A stretch of 18,411 nt of DNA from Trachelipus rathkii (lineage: Eukaryota > Arthropoda > Malacostraca > Isopoda > Trachelipodidae): assembly GCA_015478945.1 (NCBI GenBank), contig JABUQX010131246.1, positions 15,001 to 33,411 of the forward strand, given 5' to 3'. The notes under the pieces are model-generated. The model was not told where the DNA came from and did no database searches. It saw only the letters and a list, made by a program, of their open reading frames with translations. Position 1 is the first letter of the stretch; every line of letters begins with the position of its first letter. The position numbers and the translations under genes were made by a program. Below, one piece after another: positions 9,669 through 17,067 of this stretch.

Positions 9669-11616
9669 ATGAGTGAAAAAAAAGAAACGTGTGTCGAAGA
9701 TAACTCGAAATTGAGTAACCAATTAAATATGGATTCATGTCAATCCGTTAGATAACGAAACAAATGCGCATTTTTTGCTTATTGGTGAAAAAAAATTTCT
9801 GACAAGAAAATATTAAGAAGCCTTCAAAAATGGTAGAACATTTAAAAAAGGAATGCATGCTGAGCAAAACTGGGATAAAAATAGAAAATCAATTAGAAAG
9901 AACATTCAATAAAAAATGTACAAGTATCAATTATTTGCTTACACCGAAAGACAGATTTAGAAGGAATATAAAAGAATAGTTTCTAAATGTATAAAATTTT
10001 CAAAGATGATTTTGGCCAATGTGGCAACCCACACAATATTGGGAAACTCTTGACTAACTGCCGGGAAAGCAATAATGGAAGTTTTGGGATACAATGATTG
10101 CCTAGTCAAAGGGTTGGAAACATTGCATACATTCCTCACTCGTAATAACGCAGTATCATCAGAGAATAGATGAAATGGCAAAAAGAATATGAAAACAAAC
10201 TATGTGACCACTTTAAAAAAACGAGGAACTTTTTACTCTACAACTCGACTGAGGGTCATCTTTCGTCACAATGATCCTTAGATATATTGATACGTGGCGA
10301 TATGGTAAGTCTCTACAAAGAAATTGATTGGAAAGTAATTAACTCATGATAGCGGAAGGAAAATAGGTTCTTTGACACAAAAAGATTTCCACAAAGATTT
10401 TAATTGTGAAATATAAATTGGTAAGTACTAGAGTCTATTGACAATGAGAAATACAATGGTTTGTGCAACACAGAATGGGGCGCAGCTATGATAGGTCTAT
10501 TATCGATGAGATTACCATAGACTCATAATATATTAAAAAGAAGACAGTTCCACTAAAAGTATTATGTAACTCTTCAAGATGTATAATTCATACGAGAAGA
10601 CACTTATCTGCAAAGCATCTTAGTGAGTGAACGACTACATGATACATTGAACATAGTTATTAGGAAAAAGTGCAGGTAAAATAAAATAAAAAATTTATAA
10701 TACGGAGATGCACTTTTAAATGAACAAGCGTATCTTATCTAACAAGCTAATGCACACAGAAAAATGAAAGAAGAATTAAATTAAGAAAGAAGATTCTATA
10801 GAACAACAGAATAGTAACGGTGGCTTTCTAAATTGTGACTGTTGGAATTATGCTTCAAATGTTCTTTCATCGTGGTCTAGTCCTAGAGTTTCTAATGTCT
10901 TTGATAAGAAATTTGCATGTAATTTAAGAAATAAAAGGGTTAACATTGCGTATCTTTCAAAATCGTGAGTTTCACCAACTTAAATTAAATCGCAATTCAA
11001 ATTGCAGAGAAATAATATAAATCTTATTAAAATCTGATATTTATTTCTTTGGATTAAGTAAATATTATTTAAATTTTTAACAAAGACAGCTTAGCTAGGA
11101 AAGATTTTTCTGGCAGTTTTCAAAAGTCCTACTAGGTTTTAACATAAGCAATGATAAGATATTCATTTTTGGATAACATATATTTAATGCTATTCTTGTT
11201 TCACTTTGGACACATTCTGAAAGAAGACTTTATTACAAAGATTTAAAGATCTTTGTGAACTTGAAATCACCTGATTTGGGTCGTCAGTCCATTTGTGTTT
11301 AATGATAGCTTGCTTCTCACCATTCACAACAATTTACGTGAAAGAAATTATTGACTTAACAAAATGATATAGAAGCTAAAATACCATTTAAATCATCTTG
11401 TTATGCAGCAGTTTTGCCCAAATAATAATAATGATGAGAATGTAAGAATTGGAAAATTACTTTTTACTTGCTTTCCCTTCATTTCATATTTAGTGGAGAA
11501 AGTATTTAGTGCAGTATTGCATATTCTTACTAAAACAGCGAAATAAGCTAAACATTAGTCAAAGAGGCGGACTTAAACGACTTCCGACTGACCAATATTC
11601 GGAGCCTAGTTATTGA
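9669..11616 (+). pseudogene. hAT transposase, ZBED5/FAM200-like (Buster type), multiply frameshifted
   Basis: No single frame is open, but conserved blocks follow in family order across three frames. From an ATG at 9669 (MSEKK) come a BED zinc finger (YGFMSI at 9728, KPSKMVEHLKK from 9818), NPHNIG (10026), RIDEMAKRI (10163), FTLQLD with the first catalytic Asp (10247), and an NGA..AMIG block (about 10474) where the family has TDGA. Then CIIH and SAKHLSE (10580-10628), RWLSK (10818-10832), VLEFL (10880), NNINLIKI (11011), SPFVFND (11286) and EAKIPFKSSCYAAVLPK (11372-11422). The dimerisation end has VEKVFSAV (11493; its Glu is probably the third catalytic acid) and QRNKLNISQRGGL (11536). The span of about 1.95 kb equals the usual 600-650 codons, so the gene is full length but interrupted by many one-base shifts and stops. 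Family assignment is strong; the exact subfamily is inferred from motif wording. Confidence 0.88.
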
Positions 11617-11726
11617 AGACCCTTGCAAGGTCTCAATGCATAGCCATACAGCTCATTAAGTGTAAAAGTAAGTAATTACCACAGCTACTCATAATCCATC
11701 TTTTATGCAAATCTTTGTTAGTGCCT

Positions 11727-11800
11727 GTAATATATATATTATATATACTAATATATAATAGGATAATATATATATATAGTATATATATGGTATATATATA

Positions 11801-11839
<39 letters not shown>

Positions 11840-11962
11840 TATATATAGTATTATAATTATCAGAATTATTATATCTATTTATATATATATACTATACTAT
11901 ATATTATAGTATAATTAATATATATTATATATTATATATATATTATAAGGTATATATTTATA
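11727..11962. repeat. (TA)n tract inside the hAT relic
   Basis: Interrupted TA dinucleotides between the transposase end and the 3' terminal repeat, with the longest run at about 11810-11832. It adds roughly 230 bases to the 3' non-coding part of the element. Confidence 0.9.
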
Positions 11963-12019
11963 AAATTTTCTTCCTATGAAGGGGATGGGGGCGATGGGAA
12001 GTACAGTTAGATTGAAAGT

Positions 12020-12052
12020 GTGCGATACACAATAAAAGGTTGGGAGCCACAG
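12020..12052 (-). repeat. 3' terminal inverted repeat of the hAT relic
   Basis: The plus strand reads AATAAAAGGTTGGGAGCCAC followed by AG. Its reverse complement, CTGTGGCTCCCAACCTTTT, is very close to the common hAT end CAGTGGTTCCCAACCTTTT. It lies about 400 bases after the transposase end. It pairs best with the damaged sequence at 9383-9416. Confidence 0.65.
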
Positions 12053-12221
12053 ATGTACTTGATCATGGAAACGTCAGCAATTTTAAGTTTAGTTCATGTT
12101 ACTGTGTTAATCTTTGTTTTATATCTTTCTTCTTTTTTTATTTATATTGGCTTTAAAAAGTTACATCATAATTATGGTTATATAAAAGCAAAAATTTAAA
12201 TAATTGCTATCGTATTTTGAT
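12053..12221. other. Flank downstream of the hAT relic
   Basis: AT-rich, T-rich non-repetitive sequence with no recognised feature. It would be the 3' flank if 12052 is the true element end. Confidence 0.45.
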
Positions 12222-12232
12222 GCTATATATAT

Positions 12233-12274
<42 letters not shown>

Positions 12275-12316
12275 TAATATATATATATATATAATATATA
12301 TTTATATTTATATATA
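12222..12316. repeat. (TA)n tract
   Basis: Nearly pure TA with a few breaks. Its end (TTATATTTATATATAACAAC) resembles the unit junction of the adjacent satellite (TTATATTGTTATATAAACAAC), so the satellite may begin within it, near 12299. Confidence 0.9.
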
Positions 12317-12382
12317 ACAACTGGAATAAATTGAACGCAGTGTAATAGGTATATCAACAAAATAACTCCCTACAGTAATTTC

Positions 12383-12418
12383 ACACTGCTGGGCTGTGAA
12401 CCTGGGCCCAAGCAGTGT
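12383..12418. repeat. 8-bp inverted repeat in satellite copy 1
   Basis: ACACTGCT at 12383-12390 pairs perfectly with AGCAGTGT at 12411-12418, across a 20-base loop containing TGAACCTGGGC. Copies 3 and 4 keep the elements in weaker form (CACACTGCT..AAGCAGT in copy 3). Confidence 0.6.
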
Positions 12419-13099
12419 CCGCGCAGGTGTTTGACTGTACCAACGCCAAAAGACGCATGGATCTAAAAGTAAAGGCGCGAGAATTTGTTTCCTGTGGTGA
12501 ATATATCCCTTCACCCAACCAGGAACCCGACGCACTTACCCCGTCGCACACTCGGGCCGTAAGCGACAAACTGGGCACCGGCAATGCGAAAATTTACTTT
12601 ATAACCGGGGCACTTATATTGTTATATAAACAACTCTATAAATTGATTACGCATGTGTATAGTATTCAAAAAATAACACCTCAGTGTCCTCTTCCCAGAA
12701 TACAACTTGGGAGTTGGTGCCGTCGCGAAATTGCCGGCTTGTTCTGTTGCGACCACGCCGGGACGATGGACTTTTAAAGTAAACGCGAGAATTTTTCTGT
12801 TGGTGAATATATTCATTCACCCAACAGGAACCACGGACGCACTCTACCCGTCCACTAGACCCGGGCGTAGCGACAAACTGGGCACCGCGCATAGTGAAAT
12901 ACTTTATAAACCGGGGAACTTATATTGTTATATAGTAAGACAACTGCTATAAATTGAACGCAGTGTAATAGGTATTCAAAAATAACCCCTACAGTAATTT
13001 TCACACTGCTGGGATTGTGAAGCCTGGGCCAAGCAGTTGTTCCGCGAGGTGGTTTGACGAACCACGCGCACGATGGACTAAAAGTAAAGCGCGAGAATT

Positions 13100-13136
13100 G
13101 TTCCTGTGGTGAATATATCATTCACCCAACAGGAAC
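13100..13136. repeat. Recurrent hairpin of the satellite unit
   Basis: GTTCCTGTGGTGAAT pairs with ATTCACCCAACAGGAAC around a short ATATATC loop, with one or two bulged bases. Equivalent hairpins sit in the other copies at about 12487-12526, 12793-12832 and 13404-13440. In copy 2 the left arm is TTCTGTTGGTGAAT, which makes the stem nearly perfect. Arms are conserved in all four copies while the rest drifts. Confidence 0.75.
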
Positions 13137-13446
13137 CACGACGCACTCTACCCGTCCACACTCGGGCGTAGCGACAAACTGGGCACCGCGCAATGCGAAA
13201 ATACTTTATAAACCGGGGAACTTAATTTGGTATTTAAACAACTGCTATAAATTGAACGCAGTGTAAATAGGTATTCAAAAATAACTCCTACAAGTAATTT
13301 TCCCTGACTCGTGATGTAGAACCTGGGCACCCAAGCAGTTTTGGTCCGCGAGGTGTTTGAACTGACCACGGCCACGATGGACTAAAAGTAAAGCGCGAGA
13401 ATTGTTCCTGTGGTGAATATATCATTCACCCAACAGGAACCACGAC

Positions 13447-13476
13447 TCGATATATTGATATATATCAATATATCGA
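13447..13476. repeat. 30-bp perfect palindrome at the satellite end
   Basis: Starting exactly where satellite homology stops, 30 bases read the same on both strands. Each arm is TCGATATATTGATAT and there is no spacer. Unlike the (TA)n tracts it has a defined sequence with TCGA ends, so its symmetry is not just a by-product of dinucleotide repetition. Confidence 0.9.
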
Positions 13477-13518
13477 ATATCAAAGGCCAGACGAAAGGTT
13501 CAATTTGTCCTGAATATG

Positions 13519-13658
13519 TAAGAGAGAGAGAGATAGAGAGAGAGAGGAGAGAGAGAGAGGAGCAGAGGAGAGAGAGAGAGAGAGCGCGAGAGAGAGAAGA
13601 GAGAGAGAGAAGCAGAGAGAGAGAGGGAGAAAGAGAATAAGAGAGAGAGAGAGAGGAG

Positions 13659-13703
<45 letters not shown>
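13519..13703. repeat. (GA)n microsatellite, about 185 bp
   Basis: Nearly pure purine tract on the plus strand, interrupted by GATA, GCGC, GCAG and GGAG. The last 40 bases are close to perfect (GA)n. Both strands give long Arg/Glu or Ser/Leu translations, which are artefacts. Confidence 0.97.
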
Positions 13704-13707
<4 letters not shown>

Positions 13708-13817
13708 AAGAACAAGGATTTGCGAAGGTTTTTTTTGATCAAACCTGAAAAGGTGTGTCTTGAATTTTTATATTTGAATGAAAAATAGTATATATTTAGA
13801 AAGTTTCCTCCTGCCTT

Positions 13818-14098
13818 ATATATATATATATTATTATATATATTATTATAATATATATAAGATAATAGTATATTATATATATATAAGGTATATATATTAA
13901 TAGTATATATATAATAATTATATAGTATATATATATAACTATAAATATAGTATATATATATAATATATATATATATATCTTATAGTTATATAATATATAA
14001 ATATATATAGTTTATATATATATACTATCATATAATAATATAATAGTATATATTTATATAGTATTATACCCTATTATATACTATATATATAATATAAA
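13818..14098. repeat. (TA)n field
   Basis: Interrupted TA dinucleotides with frequent TAG and TAA breaks over about 280 bases. Confidence 0.92.
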
Positions 14099-14480
14099 TC
14101 AGAGGCACGTGGTAGCAAGGTGGGCAGTGCATGCCCTACAAAAAGAAGTGAATTTATTTATTTATATTTTTTTAATATTTATACAAATTTAATCATAAAA
14201 ATTAATTTCTTAGCAGAGCTAGTATTAAAAATTGTAATACAAAATTTTTACACCTTTTTGACGTTGTACAACAAGCAAAAATTTTTGTTCTTCTCCGCCG
14301 CTTATAGCTTTCCTATGGTTGATTTTGGGTTAAATGGACGATCCGAGCTTTTCATTTTTTAATATACTAGGATAATCTCATGCGCCTTAAAGGCATTCTG
14401 AATTTGCTGCTTTTGACGTCGGGTGACAAATCCGCAGTGTCTTTAGTAATCATTTAATGTTTCTGGATTTTTCTCATCAT
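14099..14480. other. Unidentified complex island
   Basis: About 380 bases of ordinary complexity between a TA field and the CT tract. It begins with GGCACGTGGTAGC and has a small hairpin GGGCA-GTGCA-TGCCC at 14122-14136. An 80-codon plus-strand frame (14120-14362) is Phe/Leu/Ile-rich with no recognised domain. The part from 14280 to 14450 is richer in GC and looks like a fragment of some repeat, but I cannot name it. Confidence 0.5.
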
Positions 14481-14517
14481 CCTCTCTCTCTCTCTCTCTC
14501 TCACTCTCTCTCTCTGC

Positions 14518-14556
<39 letters not shown>

Positions 14557-14609
14557 GTCTTCTCTCTCTCTCTTCTTCTCTTCCTCTCTCTCTCTCTCTC
14601 TCTCTCCTC

Positions 14610-14610
<1 letters not shown>
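14481..14610. repeat. (CT)n microsatellite, about 130 bp
   Basis: Pyrimidine tract on the plus strand with minor breaks (CTCACTC, CTGCTCG, CGGTCTTC). It is complementary to the GA tract at 13519-13703, 780 bases upstream. Confidence 0.97.

Positions 14611-14650
<40 letters not shown>
14611..14650. repeat. (TA)n tract
   Basis: TA run directly abutting the CT tract, making a compound (CT)n(TA)n microsatellite. Confidence 0.95.
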
Positions 14651-14655
<5 letters not shown>

Positions 14656-15012
14656 TGTAATGTTGAGGGCAATAAATTTTTTTTTTGGCGTGTTGGATCG
14701 CGCCACATTGAGGAGCACCATTTTGTTTTTTCCTGCTTCTTGGTGGGGGCGTTTACACACTTTGAGCGTTTAGTCTTTATTGAAAAATAATCGTGGTGTT
14801 GCATTTGTTTCTATTACTTAATTTTAACTAGAATAGTATCGTTATAATATAGTATATATATCATATAGTATGTGTTGTAGGTTGAGTTAAAATTTTCTCT
14901 GGCGATGGGTGGTGTATGGTATTATATACTATATATATAGTATATATTATACATATATATTAATAATTAAGCCTGCAAACCCTGAGAGACAAGTCATGGC
15001 ACGTGCCTGATA
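14651..15012. other. Unidentified island with a small TA tract
   Basis: Bases 14660-14820 are of normal complexity, with an oligo-T run at 14679-14687. A TA-rich patch follows at 14840-14965, and then a small island holding the 10-bp palindrome GGCACGTGCC at 14998-15007. No gene was recognised. Confidence 0.5.
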
Positions 15013-15241
15013 TACATATATATATATATATATCATATATATATATATATATCTATGTAATATATAAATATATGATATAGTATATATATATATATATAAA
15101 TACTATATATATATATTATATAGTACTATATATACGGTATATGTATATTATAAGTATATATATATAGTATTATATATATATATATGTTATATATTCATTT
15201 TTAATATATATATATATTATTATATATATTATATATATATA
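15013..15241. repeat. (TA)n field
   Basis: Interrupted TA dinucleotides, which bound the lower side of the Jockey-like fragment region. Confidence 0.92.
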
Positions 15242-15410
15242 GTGGGAGTACGAGAAGGACTGCGGTAATGCTGGGAGAGGTGGACCCGTCGCAGCGACGA
15301 TCTGAAAACCGAACAGGGAAAGGATCGGCGAAGAAAATATTACATTCTATATAGTAGTTTGAGTTTGTAAAGGAATGCAATAATTAAATTAAAACGGAGA
15401 GACGGAGAGT
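15242..15410 (-). other. Probable 3' region of the Jockey-like fragment
   Basis: Sequence downstream of the retrotransposon stop codon as read on the minus strand. Bases 15250-15330 are GC-rich compared with the surroundings and, in one minus-strand frame, read DRRCDGSTSPSITAVL, which could be a displaced C-terminal end of the same ORF. The assignment to the element is inferred from adjacency, and no poly-A end was found. Confidence 0.4.
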
Positions 15411-15890
15411 AAGCTATAGGAGATAACGCAGGCGTTCATCAGGGGGTCTAAAGCGGAGGAGGGAGAAAAACCTTTGGCGGGTAATGGAGAGTGCAGGGCA
15501 GTCTAGGAAAATATGCCAAATTTTAGTAGATGTATGAAGTTTATAAAACGGACAAGTAGGAGGGGGTTCTTTGGACATGAGATAGCTTTGAGTAAAATTA
15601 GTGTGGCCGATACGAAGGCGGGTCAATACAACATCTTGGTGACGTTGGCGGCAGCAAGAAGGAGGCCATACTCCAAGGGTCGGCTTGAGAAGACGGAGCT
15701 TTTTCCCATGACAATCTCACTTCCAGCACTCCTGCCAGGCGGATCGTAACCCACTGCTGATGTGGGGGAAGTAATCGGAGGAAAGAAGGTAGTGCATCTT
15801 CAGAGCATCGAGGAGAAACTCCGAGCTGTCATAGCAGGTGGCAGAGGCAAACTTAGCATGCCGATCAGCCTCTTCATTCACCCGGAATTA
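15411..15890 (-). pseudogene. Jockey-like non-LTR retrotransposon ORF2, C-terminal fragment (RNase H end and zinc-knuckle-like tail)
   Basis: On the minus strand one frame runs from about 15888 to a stop at 15414-15416. It begins with NEEADRHAKFA, the end of the RNase H domain (family form GIPGNE.AD..AK; an IPG lies just upstream, one base out of frame). It continues with SGLRSAWQECW, LRLLKPTLGVWP, TRLRIGHTNFTQSYLMS, then PPPTCPFY...WHIFLDCPAL. The last part is the C-x2-C...H...C tail of arthropod Jockey-group ORF2, but the second Cys is Tyr here. A TGA at 15717-15719 interrupts the frame. Endonuclease, reverse transcriptase and most of RNase H are missing: upstream sequence gives way to a TA tract at about 15893. 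It is a dead, 5'-truncated or TA-interrupted copy. Jockey group is confident; the clade is not resolved. Confidence 0.87.
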
Positions 15891-15895
15891 TAATT

Positions 15896-15994
15896 ATTCA
15901 TAGTATATATCATATATATAAGTATATATATATGTGTATATAATATATAATATATTATGGTATATATATAATAATATATAACACTATATATATT

Positions 15995-16029
<35 letters not shown>

Positions 16030-16046
16030 GATATATATAGTATATA
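15896..16046. repeat. (TA)n field
   Basis: Interrupted TA dinucleotides on the 5' side of the Jockey-like fragment. The coding similarity breaks off at its edge. Confidence 0.92.
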
Positions 16047-16300
16047 ATACAAGATTATGTGTGGCATTTTGTTCATGTATATGAAGTTTTTCTCACATTC
16101 TGGTGAAATGTGATCGCTAGTGACCGATATTATTGCCGTTCCCAGCCTGGTAAAGAGAAAGGGTGTTCTACACCCGACAGCCTAGCAAGCCGGTGGCGTA
16201 AAATACAATCTTCGCTTGAGAAACTCCACAACCAGCCCCGGACCATGCTCGAAACTTTAGACTACTTCAGGGTGCTTGAAGATGAATATAAGAAGAATAT
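16047..16300 (+). other. Unidentified island with an open frame of 67 codons
   Basis: A complex island bounded by TA tracts. The plus-strand frame 16110-16313 starts MIASDRYYCRSQPGKEKG and includes SLASRWRKIQSSLEKLHNQP and TLDYFRVLEDEYKK. Its composition is balanced, unlike the low-complexity frames elsewhere, and the second half would be a charged helix. It ends in the TA tract, so the real 3' end is absent. I do not recognise the family. It could be an exon or a piece of another mobile element, and the ATG may not be its true start. Confidence 0.35.
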
Positions 16301-16440
16301 ATACTATATTTAAATAAATTAATATTTATATATATATAATATAGTAGTATATATATATTATTTATATATATATTATATTATAGTAGTATATATACTTAAT
16401 ATATATATATATATATATAATTATATTATATATATATAAC
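16301..16440. repeat. (TA)n field
   Basis: Interrupted TA dinucleotides, followed by a 30-base island (TAGCTTAGACTGCTTGCTAA) and then further TA. Confidence 0.92.
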
Positions 16441-16469
16441 TAGCTTAGACTGCTTGCTAAATATTTGAC

Positions 16470-16477
16470 TATATATA

Positions 16478-16508
<31 letters not shown>

Positions 16509-16775
16509 ATATATATTATATATATTATATACTTATATATTCTATTATATATATATTATAATATATATATATATATATATTAATATATAATATATATTAT
16601 ATAAACTGCTTTTGCATGTTTTATTACAATATTGCTATATTGCAGATTGTTGTAATAAATTAATATACTATGATATATATATATATATATAGTATATAAA
16701 TAAATATATGTATATAATATATATTCTATTATATATATATTATATATATATATAATATATAATAATAATACATAT
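16470..16775. repeat. (TA)n field with an interior island
   Basis: Two TA blocks (16470-16605 and 16670-16770) around a 65-base island containing TTGCATGTTTTATTACAATA. The minus-strand 70-codon frame here is a Tyr/Ile repeat artefact. Confidence 0.9.
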
Positions 16776-17067
16776 ATTACTACGTCGTACAAAAATTAAC
16801 GCACTCACTTGCCTCATCATGGACCGTTACAGGTTAGAGCAAGGGACCACGAATTCGCCTGTCCTAATTTCTTTTATTAATACAAAAGTAATAGCACCGA
16901 GGACTACATTATATGTGGAAGATTAGCCTAGGGGCCCTGAGAATTCCTGGAGCCTGCACAAATGGGTTCCTCTGCATATGTTGGGTGGAGGACTCCCACC
17001 GATGCGTCTTTTTCTCCAACAGTGAACGTTAATCGCGGGTGAAGGTTCGTTGTGTGAATGGTTTTAC
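16776..17067. other. Flank below the Tc1-like transposase
   Basis: Normal-complexity, CpG-containing sequence between the last TA tract and the transposase stop. It should hold the 3' untranslated part and one terminal repeat of the Tc1-like element, but no convincing inverted match to the other flank was found. The best short match is ATATGTGG near 16912 against the reverse complement of 18314-18321. Confidence 0.4.

Larger units (their letters stand above)
9383..12052 (+). mobile_element. hAT DNA transposon relic, Buster/ZBED5-like, about 2.7 kb
   Basis: The span is set by a candidate pair of terminal inverted repeats (9383-9416 and 12020-12052) that enclose a complete but frame-broken transposase on the plus strand (9669-11616). 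TA microsatellite blocks lie inside the element at about 9520-9655, upstream of the transposase start, and at 11727-11960, downstream of its end. They are either expansions within the untranslated parts or later insertions. The length is usual for an autonomous Buster-type hAT. Candidate 8-base flanks (CAATAATA before, ATGTACTT after) both have TA at positions 4-5, as Buster-type target sites do, but they are not alike, so no target duplication is claimed. Confidence 0.75.
12317..13446. repeat. Tandem satellite array, about 3.7 copies of a 300-310-bp unit
   Basis: The same ordered sequence recurs from 12317, 12630, 12940 and 13238. Spacings are 313, 310 and 298 bases, and the last copy stops at 13446 after about 209. 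Shared blocks are ACAACT..ATAAATTGAACGCAGTGT, TAGGTATTCAAAAATAAC, CACGATGGACTAAAAGTAAA, GCGCGAGAATT, TTCACCCAACAGGAACCACG, CTCGGGCGTAGCGACAAACT and TTTATAAACCGGGGAACTTA. Units are much richer in GC and CpG than the flanks. The copies differ mostly by one-base insertions or deletions, so the 60-120-codon frames across them are inconsistent between copies and are not genes. An internal hairpin recurs in every unit. I do not recognise the family. Confidence 0.93.

Noticed and set aside
9457..9738. 93-codon minus-strand frame rich in Tyr and Ile
   Set aside because: It is a translation of TA-rich sequence, antisense to the start of the hAT transposase.
9957..10181. 74-codon minus-strand frame
   Set aside because: It is antisense to the hAT transposase region where plus-strand motifs NPHNIG and RIDEMAKRI are found.
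12415..12777. 120-codon plus-strand frame over the satellite copies
   Set aside because: It crosses the unit boundary, and equivalent units in the array are not open in the same frame. No domain is visible, so it is a chance frame in a GC-richer repeat.
12787..12833. Sm-site-like AATTTTTCTG before a hairpin in satellite copy 2, suggesting a snRNA
   Set aside because: The other copies read AATTGTTCCTG instead, and no U-snRNA signature sequence is present in the unit.
12647..13375. Several 64-88-codon frames on both strands across the satellite
   Set aside because: They are partial translations of the same repeat unit in different frames, shifted by indels between copies.
13410..13742. Arg/Glu-rich and Ser/Leu-rich frames over the GA tract
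   Set aside because: They are direct translations of (GA)n on either strand, with no other content.
14454..14804. 116-codon minus-strand frame over the CT and TA tracts
   Set aside because: Most of it is translated dinucleotide repeat. The N-terminal 50 residues come from an unidentified island and show no domain.
15513..15749. 78-codon plus-strand frame
   Set aside because: It is antisense to the Jockey-like tail, and the recognisable motifs are on the minus strand.
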